Assembly: GCF_000797495.1 (NCBI RefSeq)
Contig: NZ_JTGN01000002.1
Span: forward strand, 496,001-560,000
Reading direction: 5' to 3'
Length of the DNA stretch: 64,000 nt
From: Robinsoniella peoriensis
GTDB lineage: Bacteria > Bacillota > Clostridia > Lachnospirales > Lachnospiraceae
Shown one piece after another: positions 40,790-48,990 of this stretch. The translations under genes were made by a program, and so were the position numbers. The notes under the pieces were generated by a model. The model did not search any database. It had not been told where the DNA came from and was given only the letters and a program-made list of their open reading frames with translations. Position 1 is the first letter of the stretch. Every line of letters begins with the position of its first letter.

Positions 40790-41640
40790 AAATAGAAAAT
40801 TTAAGTTATGTGTACAGTGAAGGTACAGCATTTGAAAAGAAGGCTCTGGATAATATTAATCTGGAGATTCCAGATGAACAGTTTATCGGGATTATCGGTC
40901 ATACCGGATCAGGTAAATCCACATTGATCCAGCATTTGAATGGCCTTGTTAAAGGGACATCCGGTAAGATCTATTATGACGGGGAAGACATCTATCAGGA
41001 CGGGTATGATATGCGCAGTCTCAGAAATCAGGTAGGACTGGTTTTCCAGTACCCGGAGCACCAGCTGTTTGAAATTGATGTATTTACCGATGTCTGTTTT
41101 GGTCCTAAAAATCAGGGATTGTCAAAGGAAGAGACAGAAGCGAGGGCATTAGAGGCGCTTCAGCAGGTAGGACTTAAGGAGAAGTACTATAAGAAATCTC
41201 CATTTGAATTGTCCGGTGGACAAAAGAGAAGAGTGGCTATTGCCGGAATTCTGGCGATGCAGCCGAAAATGTTGATTTTAGACGAGCCTACTGCTGGTCT
41301 GGATCCCAAAGGACGGGATGATATTCTGGATCAGATAGCAAAACTCCATAGGGAGAGAAAAATAACGGTTGTTCTGGTATCACATAGTATGGAAGATGTT
41401 GCGCGCTATGTGGAGCGTATTATCGTTATGAACAAAGGAAAAGTCATGTTTGATGACAAGCCAAAGCATGTCTTCCAGCATTATAAAGAGTTAGAAGCAA
41501 TTGGATTGGCGGCGCCGCAGGTAACTTATGCTGTAAAGGCCCTTGAGAACAAAGGATGGAATATTGATACCAGCGCTACCACGGTAGAAGAGGCAAGGGA
41601 TGCCATCTTAAAAGCCATGAAAGGCAGAAAAATGCAATAA
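40780..41640 (+). CDS. ecfA2: Energy-coupling factor transporter ATPase 2
   Basis: 286 residues from ATG 40780; ATG 40786, overlapping the previous stop, is an alternative. The Firmicutes EcfA2 N-terminus ([24 protein letters not shown]) supports 40780. Walker [11 protein letters not shown]-loop [23 protein letters not shown], signature [13 protein letters not shown], Walker [13 protein letters not shown], switch His in LVSHSMED. It forms the heterodimeric motor with EcfA1. Between its stop and ecfT lies a 130-base leader-like element instead of the usual tight coupling. Confidence 0.95.
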   Translation: MSMKIENLSYVYSEGTAFEKKALDNINLEIPDEQFIGIIGHTGSGKSTLIQHLNGLVKGTSGKIYYDGEDIYQDGYDMRSLRNQVGLVFQYPEHQLFEIDVFTDVCFGPKNQGLSKEETEARALEALQQVGLKEKYYKKSPFELSGGQKRRVAIAGILAMQPKMLILDEPTAGLDPKGRDDILDQIAKLHRERKITVVLVSHSMEDVARYVERIIVMNKGKVMFDDKPKHVFQHYKELEAIGLAAPQVTYAVKALENKGWNIDTSATTVEEARDAILKAMKGRKMQ

Positions 41641-41661
41641 TGCATGGTGAAGATGTTGAAA

Positions 41662-41770
41662 GGCTGAAAGAAAAATGAGAAATGGAAAGGAAGCCACACT
41701 GTGATTCTTTCAACCTGTTTTATTTGTGGCAGTATTGCAGGCGGTCCTGCAATATGCAATGGTTATAAAT
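41662..41770 (+). promoter_or_regulatory. Recurring leader RNA element, copy B (between ecfA2 and ecfT)
   Basis: Helix 1 is GGCTGAAAGAA (41662-41672) with TTCTTTCAACC (41705-41715). Interleaved helix 2 is GCCAC (41693-41697) with GTGGC (41726-41730). Helix 3 is TATTGCAG (41733-41740) with CTGCAATA (41747-41754), then TGCAATGG and the ecfT ATG. One extra base relative to copy A breaks any shared reading frame. It is nearly identical in sequence to copy A 24 kb away. Confidence 0.65.
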
Positions 41771-42577
41771 ATGATAAGAGATATTACATTAGGACAATAT
41801 TATCCGGTGAAATCTCCCATTCACCGTCTTGATCCCAGGACTAAATTAGTCGGTACGATTGTATTTATTGTATCTTTATTTATCGTCCGGTCTTTTATTG
41901 CTTATGCATTTGCTGCTGTCTGCCTGGGTGTCGTGATAAAAATGTCTAAAGTACCTTTTAAATTTATGGTAAAAGGTCTGAAGACGATTATGATTCTTCT
42001 GATGATCACGGTTGTTTTTAACCTTTTCTTAACAGGCGGAACCCCGGTTTTGACAATATGGAAGTTTACCATTACCCGGGAAGGAATAGAAACGGCAATA
42101 TTTATGGCGCTGAGGCTGGCATTTTTAATTATAGGATCATCGGTCATGACTTTGACTACAACACCGAACCAGCTGACAGACGGTATGGAAAAGGGGCTCC
42201 GTCCCCTGAATAAATTGCATGTACCGGTACATGAAGTAGCGATGATGATGTCTATCGCACTTCGTTTTATCCCGATTTTGTTAGAAGAAACGGATAAAAT
42301 AATGAAAGCCCAGATGGCCCGGGGCGCTGACTTTGAAAATGGGAATTTGATTCAAAAGGCAAAGAACCTGGTTCCATTGCTTGTCCCGTTATTCATCTCT
42401 GCATTTCGAAGAGCGAATGATCTCGCCATGGCTATGGAAGCACGGGGCTATCATGGCGGTGAAGGTAGAACCAAGATGAAGCCGCTGGTTTATAAAAAGC
42501 AGGATTATGCAGCGTATATCTGCCTTTTAGTGTATTTAGCAGGAATGATACTGATAAAATTATATGTAAAAATGTAA
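41771..42577 (+). CDS. ecfT: Energy-coupling factor transporter transmembrane subunit
   Basis: 268 residues from ATG 41771, which gives the normal N-terminus MIRDITLGQYYPVKSPIHRLDPRTKL. An upstream in-frame GTG at 41726 lies inside the leader element. It has 5-6 membrane segments, and the coupling motifs AQMARGADFE and AMEARGYHGGEGRTKM bind the grooves of EcfA1/EcfA2. It forms the core of the vitamin/metal uptake motor. No GGAGG is present before the ATG; the leader element may set its translation separately from the ATPases. Confidence 0.92.
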   Translation: MIRDITLGQYYPVKSPIHRLDPRTKLVGTIVFIVSLFIVRSFIAYAFAAVCLGVVIKMSKVPFKFMVKGLKTIMILLMITVVFNLFLTGGTPVLTIWKFTITREGIETAIFMALRLAFLIIGSSVMTLTTTPNQLTDGMEKGLRPLNKLHVPVHEVAMMMSIALRFIPILLEETDKIMKAQMARGADFENGNLIQKAKNLVPLLVPLFISAFRRANDLAMAMEARGYHGGEGRTKMKPLVYKKQDYAAYICLLVYLAGMILIKLYVKM

Positions 42578-42687
42578 ACAGCAGGAATGGATTTCAGGGA
42601 TTAAAATATAATCAGTTGATTTCAAAGAAAAACAATTTGATACTATATTGAGAGTTTGGATATGAAATAAAAGTAGGTGCATGGAAC

Positions 42688-43434
42688 ATGAAGCGAGTAA
42701 AATTAGTGGTTGCGTATGACGGCACAAATTATTGCGGCTGGCAGGTACAACCCAATGGGAATACGATAGAGGATGAATTAAATCATCATCTTTCCGAACT
42801 TCTCCAGGAGGAAATTAAGGTAATCGGTGCCAGCAGAACAGATGCCGGAGTACATGCCCTGGGGAATGTAGCTGTTTTTAATACAATGGCAAGAATGCCG
42901 GCAGATAAGATTTCTTATGCGATGAATACCAGGCTTCCGTCTGACATCCGTATTCAGGATTCCTGTGAAGTGCCAGAAGATTTTCATCCGCGTTTCTGCA
43001 ACACGGTGAAAACATATGAGTATAAAATTTTGAATAAACGGTTTCAGGACCCTATACGCCGCCTGTATTCCCTGTTCTATTATATCCCACTGGATGTGGA
43101 GCGTATGCGTAAAGCGGCTGCTTATATGGTAGGGGAGCATGATTTCGCCGGGCTTTGTACCCATAAACCGGAGATAACCAATACGGTAAGAACAATTTAT
43201 TCACTGGATATTGAAAAGAATGATGATCTGATTACAATCCGGGTTCGAGGGAATGGATTTTTGTACAATATGATAAGAATAATCGCAGGTACCTTAATCC
43301 GGGTAGGAAATGGCAGCTTTGAACCAGAGTATGTATTGGATATTCTGGAAGGTAAGGACCGGAAAAAAGCAGGTGAGACAGCAAGGCCGGAAGGATTGAC
43401 TCTGGTAAAAATAGAATATACAGACAAAGAGTGA
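42688..43434 (+). CDS. truA: tRNA pseudouridine(38-40) synthase
   Basis: 248 residues. TruA motifs are VVAYDGTNYCGWQVQPNGNTIEDEL, the catalytic Asp in GASRTDAGVHALGNVAVF (~52), RFQDPIRRLYS and GNGFLYNMIRIIAGTLIRVGNG. It modifies U38-40 in tRNA anticodon stems. The ecfA-ecfA-ecfT-truA order is standard in Firmicutes, where rplM-rpsI usually follow. Here a terminator and a surface-protein island follow instead. Confidence 0.95.
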   Translation: MKRVKLVVAYDGTNYCGWQVQPNGNTIEDELNHHLSELLQEEIKVIGASRTDAGVHALGNVAVFNTMARMPADKISYAMNTRLPSDIRIQDSCEVPEDFHPRFCNTVKTYEYKILNKRFQDPIRRLYSLFYYIPLDVERMRKAAAYMVGEHDFAGLCTHKPEITNTVRTIYSLDIEKNDDLITIRVRGNGFLYNMIRIIAGTLIRVGNGSFEPEYVLDILEGKDRKKAGETARPEGLTLVKIEYTDKE

Positions 43435-43468
43435 TGTTTTAATAATATTAAAAACATCACTCTTTTTT
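43428..43468 (+). terminator. Rho-independent terminator after truA
   Basis: AGAGTGATGTTTT pairs exactly with AAAACATCACTCT with a small A/T loop and six T. The stem begins inside the last codons of truA. Confidence 0.9.
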
Positions 43469-43469
43469 A

Positions 43470-43498
43470 TTGACAAAATAAATATATTATGTTAAAGT
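43470..43498 (+). promoter_or_regulatory. Promoter of the Tad-like operon
   Basis: TTGACA (43470-43475), 17-base spacer, TAAAGT (43493-43498). It gives a long leader (about 225 bases) with hairpins AACAAG/CTTGTT (near 43603-43622) and GTGTGAT/ATCGCAC (near 43636-43651) before the first pilin-like gene. Confidence 0.6.
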
Positions 43499-43729
43499 GT
43501 GGATATACATCTAAATGATATAAATTCTGGCATATCGCCAAAGGTTTTCCCTATTTTGTAACAAGAAGGATTTTTAACGCAAATAACAGCAGTAATCATT
43601 ATAGAAACAAGCGATAACACTTGTTGTTTTAATAGTGTGATAAATCGCACAATTATAAACGAAGCTAGAATAGTCTCTGATTTTTATAGGGATTTTCTAT
43701 ATAAAAATATGGAAAGGAGGAATATGCCT

Positions 43730-43909
43730 ATGAAAGCATTTCTGGAGGAATATGGTATTATCATTATCGTTGCAATTATTGCGCTGATTATGGTATTACT
43801 GGCAACGCCACTGGGACATTACATCGGTGAAGCAGTCGCTGCCACCGTCACAAATTTCATTACCAAATCTGGTATCTCAAGCCCCCCTCAAATAACAATG
43901 CCCTGGTAG
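43730..43909 (+). CDS. Flp-like mini-pilin 1
   Basis: 59 residues from ATG 43730, with AAAGGAGG nine bases upstream (ATG 43724 is too close). The N-terminus MKAFLEEYGIIIIVAIIALIMVLL is one hydrophobic helix preceded by Glu7-Tyr8, the pair found in Flp pilins just after the processing site. Only two residues precede the would-be mature N-terminus. The rest is a short polar tail. It is the first gene of the Tad-like operon and is probably the major subunit (inference). Confidence 0.65.
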   Translation: MKAFLEEYGIIIIVAIIALIMVLLATPLGHYIGEAVAATVTNFITKSGISSPPQITMPW

Positions 43910-43972
43910 TACAATTAATTGCAGGGACCGTCTCAGATCCCTGCATAACAAGGAAAGAAAGGAGGAAGCAGT

Positions 43973-45043
43973 ATTAATAATACAGTTGATTTTTGGACCT
44001 TTAAAGAAGAAAATTATGGACCTTTCTTAAAGTATGTTAAAGATGACCTGGTGACAGACATCAATTATAATGGCAGGGATACCTGGATAGATCACCTGGA
44101 AAAGGGGCGTTTTCTTGCAGAGGACATCGAAGTTACATCAGATTTTATCAATCAGTTCAGTATGCGTCTGTCCAATGCGGTCAGCGCAAATTTCAATAAA
44201 AATGAAAATCTGCTGGAGGCAGAGACGAAAACTCTGCGGATATCAATAATACACGAAAGTGTAGCCAGTACTGGCCGCTCTGTATCAATCCGTAAAACAG
44301 ATCCCTGCAGACGGCTGACAGAGTCGTTGATGCAGAAAACAGGATATTGTTCGGGAGAGATGATGGCATTTTTAGAAAATGCCGTAAAAGCTCATATGAA
44401 TATTATTATGTGTGGACTTCCGGGATCGGGAAAGACGGAATTGCTGAAATATCTGACCGGGTTTGTACCTGCGAATGAAAGAGTAATCACGATTGAGGAT
44501 AATCTGGAAATTCATTATGCAGATATTAATCCAGGCAAGGATGCGGTGGAACTAAAAGTAAATGAAAAATTGTTTGATTATACCAAGGCAATAAAAGCAT
44601 GTCTGCGCCAAAATCCAAAGTGGATTATGTTGTCAGAGGCCAGATCGGCGGAAGTGAAATATTTGTTGGAAGCAATGAGTACGGGTACCCATTGTCTGAC
44701 CACGCTGCATACAGATGATGTTCGCAAAGTGCCTGATAGAATTCAGAATATGATGAAAGATTCCCTGGCTGCGAACCGCATGGAAAACGACATATACTCA
44801 TTTGTGAATGTGGGTGTTTTATTAAAAAAGCGAATGAATCATGTAGGAGTGATACAGAGATATATCGAACAAATCTGTATCTATAACAGGAATGAAGTTA
44901 GAGGGGTGAATGAAATTATGGTGCTTGCTGAAAATGGCGAAATGACAAGTCGTAAACTTCCTCATAATATTGAGAGAAAATTTACACAGGATAATATCGA
45001 AGATCCCTTCCGGGTACGAGGGAGGTATGAACATTGGAAGTGA
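43973..45043 (+). CDS. CpaF/TadA-type secretion ATPase, probable ATT start
   Basis: 356 residues if started at ATT 43973, which has GGAGG seven bases upstream. No ATG, GTG or TTG lies between the upstream in-frame stop (43946) and GTG 44051, and a 44051 start would cut off YGPFLKYVKDDLVTDI, the usual CpaF N-domain. Walker A GLPGSGKTELL lies at ~148-155, the Walker B region is WIMLSEARSAEVKYLL and the His box is TGTHCLTTLHTDDV. It powers assembly of type IV-like/Flp filaments at the membrane. It overlaps the next gene by 10 bases. Confidence 0.82.
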   Translation: MNNTVDFWTFKEENYGPFLKYVKDDLVTDINYNGRDTWIDHLEKGRFLAEDIEVTSDFINQFSMRLSNAVSANFNKNENLLEAETKTLRISIIHESVASTGRSVSIRKTDPCRRLTESLMQKTGYCSGEMMAFLENAVKAHMNIIMCGLPGSGKTELLKYLTGFVPANERVITIEDNLEIHYADINPGKDAVELKVNEKLFDYTKAIKACLRQNPKWIMLSEARSAEVKYLLEAMSTGTHCLTTLHTDDVRKVPDRIQNMMKDSLAANRMENDIYSFVNVGVLLKKRMNHVGVIQRYIEQICIYNRNEVRGVNEIMVLAENGEMTSRKLPHNIERKFTQDNIEDPFRVRGRYEHWK

Positions 45044-46536
45044 GTGCGAAAAGAAAACCGGGTATTTGTAACTGGCTCAGCCCCCAAAATTTAGTGTATG
45101 AAGTAAACAGGTATGGGTATCATTTTTCCCTGTTGGGTTTTTGGAAATTTTATCTGCTGGCGCTCGTCAGTATTTTTATCATAAGTATGATTTATCAATT
45201 ACAATTGCCTTATATTCTGGCTGTATCAATTTTTTCTCTTTTTCTCTCCCCTTTTATTATTTTAAATACGTATAAGAATATGTATCAGCAGAAGCGATTT
45301 CAGGATGTGACAAATTATCTGGAGCAGTTACTGTATTCCTTTCGTAAAGGACCAAAGATTCTCTCGTCTCTCCAGGATACTCTGGCCGTATTTCCTGAAG
45401 GCCAGATGCATGACCATATTCTGATGGTTATGGACGCCATTCAGAATAAACCGCTTGAAGAGAGCGGGGATCTATACCGTGATGCATTTTCTGCAATGGA
45501 AGAGGCTTACGGATGCCGCAGACTGCGTCAGGCGCATGAATTCTTAATAAAGGTAGAGAGCTTTGGCGGAGAATTCAGCGGAGCAATCGATATTTTACTG
45601 GAAGACCGAAGGCTGTGGATAGAAAGAGTATATGAGTTGGAGAAGGACAGAAGTAATCTAAAAGTGAAAATAACCATTTCACTGGCACTTTCATTTCTGA
45701 TTTGTGGATTGACCATGTTTATGCTCCCAAAGGATTTTCAGACTTTACACAATGGTTTATCACAAGCAGCAACGATGTCGTTGATTATCAGCAATATTAT
45801 CATCTGGTATATCGGACAGAAGAAACTAAGTGTGGACTGGCTAAACGATCTGGAAGAGAACCGGGAGGAGATCAAGAGATGTTACGATCGTGTAATGAAA
45901 CATAATCCAAAAAAAGAAAGAAAAAAGTCCTTTATAATGGCGGGATTCTGCATGATGATAGGTGCATCAGGAATCATACTGCAAAATATCCCGGTAACGA
46001 TCATTGGAGCATCAGCTGTTATTTATGCACTGATGCAGCCGGGGATGGGACTTAAGATGGCTAAAAAAAGAATGGTAAGGGAAGTTGACAAGGCATTTCC
46101 GGTATGGATTATGGAGATATCCCTGCTGTTACAAACGGACAATCCGCAGGTGGCGTTAACAAAGTCTGTTGACCGGGCACCTTATGTACTACAGGAAAGC
46201 TTACAAAAACTGGTGAGTGAAATGGAAAAAAATCCGGCAGCCATTAATCCGTATCTGGGATTTATGACTGAGTTTGATTTGCCGGATGTTCAGTCTTTCC
46301 TTCGTATGTTATATTCCATGTCTGAATCAGGAAGTGAAGACTTTAAAAAGCAGATTATATTTATGGTGGAGCGTAATAACCGGCTTTTGGATAAGTCGGA
46401 AAGAATTATAAATGAAGATAAGACAGCGGGGACAGGCATGTTGGTATTGATTCCAATGGTAACGGGATCCCTGAAAATGATGACGGACCTGGGAGTCTTT
46501 CTTATGTCTTTACTTAGTTTAACACAGGGAATGTAG
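45034..46536 (+). CDS. TadB/TadC-like (T2SF-domain) membrane platform protein, fused
   Basis: 500 residues from TTG 45034, with GGAGGT seven bases upstream; it overlaps the ATPase stop. Two similar halves are visible: paired membrane segments near 33-75, a cytoplasmic helical domain with FRKGPKILSSLQDTLAVFP, segments near 215-265, then a second set (~300-345) with a second cytoplasmic domain (WIMEISLLLQTDNPQVALTKSV) and a final segment near 470. Canonical Tad loci have separate TadB and TadC; here one polypeptide seems to supply both. It would be the inner platform driven by the adjacent ATPase. Confidence 0.72.
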   Translation: MEVSAKRKPGICNWLSPQNLVYEVNRYGYHFSLLGFWKFYLLALVSIFIISMIYQLQLPYILAVSIFSLFLSPFIILNTYKNMYQQKRFQDVTNYLEQLLYSFRKGPKILSSLQDTLAVFPEGQMHDHILMVMDAIQNKPLEESGDLYRDAFSAMEEAYGCRRLRQAHEFLIKVESFGGEFSGAIDILLEDRRLWIERVYELEKDRSNLKVKITISLALSFLICGLTMFMLPKDFQTLHNGLSQAATMSLIISNIIIWYIGQKKLSVDWLNDLEENREEIKRCYDRVMKHNPKKERKKSFIMAGFCMMIGASGIILQNIPVTIIGASAVIYALMQPGMGLKMAKKRMVREVDKAFPVWIMEISLLLQTDNPQVALTKSVDRAPYVLQESLQKLVSEMEKNPAAINPYLGFMTEFDLPDVQSFLRMLYSMSESGSEDFKKQIIFMVERNNRLLDKSERIINEDKTAGTGMLVLIPMVTGSLKMMTDLGVFLMSLLSLTQGM

Positions 46537-46548
46537 AGGAGGTGTCAG

Positions 46549-46704
46549 ATGAAAGCAGTTTTAGAGGAATATGCATATGTCATAATAGCAATTGTTTTGG
46601 CGGGACTGATATTAATGTTTTTATATAGTGGCTTGAAAGAAGGTGGATTTTTAGAAGTGCTGGCAAGAAGGTTTTCCAGCATGATAGCTGGGACAGCCAT
46701 ATAA
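46549..46704 (+). CDS. Flp-like mini-pilin 2
   Basis: 51 residues, MKAVLEEYAYVIIAIVLAGLILMFLY and a basic tail. GGAGG lies 10 bases before the ATG, and the gene starts 12 bases after the platform gene. It shares MK-x-x-LEEY with the peptide at 43730, including Glu7-Tyr8 before a single hydrophobic helix. Probably a minor subunit. Confidence 0.6.
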   Translation: MKAVLEEYAYVIIAIVLAGLILMFLYSGLKEGGFLEVLARRFSSMIAGTAI

Positions 46705-46730
46705 TTTCAACTAACGCGGGAGGCATTGGG

Positions 46731-47855
46731 ATGAAAGTTTTTATACAGGAGTATGGGAAAGTGCTGATAATTGCCCTAATTGGTATTATCAGCATGATGA
46801 TTTTATTGTTTCATGGAGCATTTATGGATATGGTGGATAGTCTTAAGCCTGCGAATCCGGATGTACGGAATGAGTTTACAAGATTGAAACTGGGCAGCCT
46901 GTCAAAAAGAGAAAAGCCAAAGTTTGTCTTCTCTTCTCCAGAATTAAGACTTGGGGATAAGATCCTGATCAGAGATCTGGTGGTAAGTGCAACCGATGCT
47001 GACGGAAATGATCTGAAAGAGCATATCCGGTATTACCTGGAGGATGGGACACCGGTAACATCTGATTATGAAATCAGGGCAGTTCAGTTTGGGACGATGT
47101 CTTTTCGGTTTCGTGCAGAGGATTCCCAGGGGCTTGCTGCAGATAAGAAATTTGCCATAGCAATCGTAAATAATCCGGATAGTCTGGAGGCAGCAAAATT
47201 ATTGGAAGAATGGGATATTGGACAGGCAGCGGAAACGGTGTCGGCAAGGATTTTTGAGTACGATTATCAGGCTGGCGGCACTTTTACAAAAAGATATGTA
47301 CTTACCATTAATGGAGAAGGAGCAGCAAAGGCTTATGGAAGTCCAGAACAGATACCATGGTTGAAAAATTATGCAGATAAGATAACGGAATGTGAGATTG
47401 CACGTTCTGTCCGAACAGAGGATGTCAGTTATTGGTTTAGTGAATGCTCCAGACTGGAAGTGATTCCGCAGTTCTATGGAGTCCGCAAAATGCAGGGGAC
47501 TTTTCAAAATTGCAAAGCCATAAAATATGGTTACATCGAAAATACAGTGGAAAATATCAGCCAGGCTTTTAAAGGATGCACCGAAATGACTTCAATGGGA
47601 CCCATCTTTTCTTCCGTAAGTATTATGGATGAAGCTTTCTCAGGATGTGTAAAGCTGAGGGGAGAATTGTTAATTGAGGCAGATCCGTTAAGCTACCAGG
47701 ACTGCCTGGAGTTGACGGCAAGCCAGACGGGCGGAGTTTCTTTGAAAATATATGCTGCAAATGAAATCAATAGTTCCACCTTAAAAGAGATGGTAATACA
47801 GGAGATTATAAAGTTGAATGGATCTAATGTAAGATATTTGGGTATAAAGGAATAG
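46731..47855 (+). CDS. Pilin-like protein with Ig-like and LRR ectodomain
   Basis: 374 residues. The N-terminus MKVFIQEYGKVLIIALIGIISMMILL repeats the Glu7-Tyr8/helix pattern of the mini-pilins. An ectodomain follows: an Ig- or cadherin-like part (~65-145, ATDADGNDL, SFRFRAEDSQGLAADKKFAIAIVN) and a BspA-like leucine-rich region (~225-335, VSYWFSECSRLEVIPQFYGV, QAFKGCTEMTSM, EAFSGCVKLRG). It would be a tip adhesin displayed by the filament (inference). Similar LRR modules occur in the giant protein downstream, suggesting related surface roles. Confidence 0.65.
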   Translation: MKVFIQEYGKVLIIALIGIISMMILLFHGAFMDMVDSLKPANPDVRNEFTRLKLGSLSKREKPKFVFSSPELRLGDKILIRDLVVSATDADGNDLKEHIRYYLEDGTPVTSDYEIRAVQFGTMSFRFRAEDSQGLAADKKFAIAIVNNPDSLEAAKLLEEWDIGQAAETVSARIFEYDYQAGGTFTKRYVLTINGEGAAKAYGSPEQIPWLKNYADKITECEIARSVRTEDVSYWFSECSRLEVIPQFYGVRKMQGTFQNCKAIKYGYIENTVENISQAFKGCTEMTSMGPIFSSVSIMDEAFSGCVKLRGELLIEADPLSYQDCLELTASQTGGVSLKIYAANEINSSTLKEMVIQEIIKLNGSNVRYLGIKE

Positions 47856-47915
47856 ATCACGTTAAAACACATGCTGGGGATGATATAAAAGAAGGTTTTG
47901 GAGATGGAGGCACTT

Positions 47916-48020
47916 ATGAAGGATATCTTAGAAGAATATGGTCAGACAGCCGCAATTGTTATAATTGGATTGTCAATGGTGAAGATTTTGTGGGCTGTGA
48001 TGGGGGCATTGTCGTACTAA
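47916..48020 (+). CDS. Flp-like mini-pilin 3
   Basis: 34 residues, MKDILEEYGQTAAIVIIGLS plus MVKILWAVMGALSY. GGAGG lies seven bases before the ATG. It keeps Glu7-Tyr8-Gly and one hydrophobic helix with no tail. It is too short for most gene callers, but the ribosome site, operon position and shared motif support it. Confidence 0.55.
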   Translation: MKDILEEYGQTAAIVIIGLSMVKILWAVMGALSY

Positions 48021-48041
48021 ATTAGAGATAAGGGAGAGAAT

Positions 48042-48377
48042 ATGAAAGGAATTGTTGAATTTTTTATGATTACCATTACTTTTGCGTTACTTGCAATTTC
48101 AGGAACCGCATATATTACGGCATCTATCAATACCGCTAATGCAAGAGACTATCATGCATCTATCATAAATGAGTTGGAAGCCAGTAATTTTAATCAGGAG
48201 ATAATAGAAAATCTATATACCGATGCGGCAGATAAAGGTTATGTTCTTGAACCAATACTTCCTTATGAAATAGAAGATTATGAAAAAACAGCTGAGGTTG
48301 ATCTTAATTATAACTACGATATTGGAATTTTAAATATAACAAATGAACAACATTCAATACGTGGTTATGCAAGATAA
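48042..48377 (+). CDS. Small pilin-like/TadE-like membrane-anchored protein
   Basis: 111 residues. An N-terminal hydrophobic helix (MKGIVEFFMITITFALLAISG) has Glu6 but no Tyr, followed by a ~80-residue polar ectodomain (ASNFNQEIIENLYTDAADKGYVLEPILPYEIEDYEKTAEVDLNYNY). The pattern suits a TadE/TadF-like minor pseudopilin. GGGAGAG precedes the ATG. The next gene begins 12 bases downstream. Confidence 0.55.
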   Translation: MKGIVEFFMITITFALLAISGTAYITASINTANARDYHASIINELEASNFNQEIIENLYTDAADKGYVLEPILPYEIEDYEKTAEVDLNYNYDIGILNITNEQHSIRGYAR

Positions 48378-48388
48378 GGGAGGATTAT

Positions 48389-48979
48389 ATGAAAGCGGGA
48401 ATCATTACATTTATCAGCATCCTGATTTTACTTTTGACAGGAAGCATTATTTATACTGTTTCAGGAAGAAATATCAGAAAATCGGAACTGGAAAAAAGTC
48501 TTTCCAATGCAATTGAACAGACAATGAAAGTTAAATATCTGGATCATACGTATCCAATCAGGGATCAGGACGAACTGATTGCAGATTTAACCGGGAATTT
48601 ATTTGCACAAATAACCAGTGATGCAGATATTGATATTCATATTAAAAATATAGACTTTGAAAATGGTTGTATGGATGTAGAGGCCGTAGAACACTTTAAA
48701 TATTTTAACGGGAATGAGGGGAAGATCGCAGTAAGGAAAACAGTGATATTTGAGCAGTTTCAGGATCCAAATGACAAGTTCTATCAGGTCAGATTTTTGA
48801 ATAAGGATGGGTCACTGTTTCGGCAGATACAGGTCTACCATGAGGGGCGCCTGACAGCACCACAACCGGAACCTGCCAATTTGATTCGGTGGGAATTAAC
48901 AGATGATACTGCATGGGATGGGGATTTCAGCAAAATCGTAGTAACAGGAGACATGACATTTCGTGCGGTATGCAGTTAG
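48389..48979 (+). CDS. Membrane-anchored exported protein of the Tad-like operon
   Basis: 196 residues. One N-terminal hydrophobic helix (MKAGIITFISILILLLTGSI), then an ectodomain with the short conserved-looking piece YLDHTYPIRDQDELIADLTGN and a beta-rich C-terminal half. Topology resembles minor pseudopilins. I do not recognise a family. The giant surface-protein gene starts 12 bases after it, so the whole group 43730-56142 reads as one transcription unit without an internal terminator. Confidence 0.55.
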   Translation: MKAGIITFISILILLLTGSIIYTVSGRNIRKSELEKSLSNAIEQTMKVKYLDHTYPIRDQDELIADLTGNLFAQITSDADIDIHIKNIDFENGCMDVEAVEHFKYFNGNEGKIAVRKTVIFEQFQDPNDKFYQVRFLNKDGSLFRQIQVYHEGRLTAPQPEPANLIRWELTDDTAWDGDFSKIVVTGDMTFRAVCS

Positions 48980-48990
48980 GGGATTATATT

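Noticed and set aside
43499..43729. c-di-GMP riboswitch in the Tad-like operon leader
   Set aside because: Neither the class I conserved core (GGGCAAACC, GCGACGCAAAGCC-type) nor a class II core can be found. Only small hairpins are seen.
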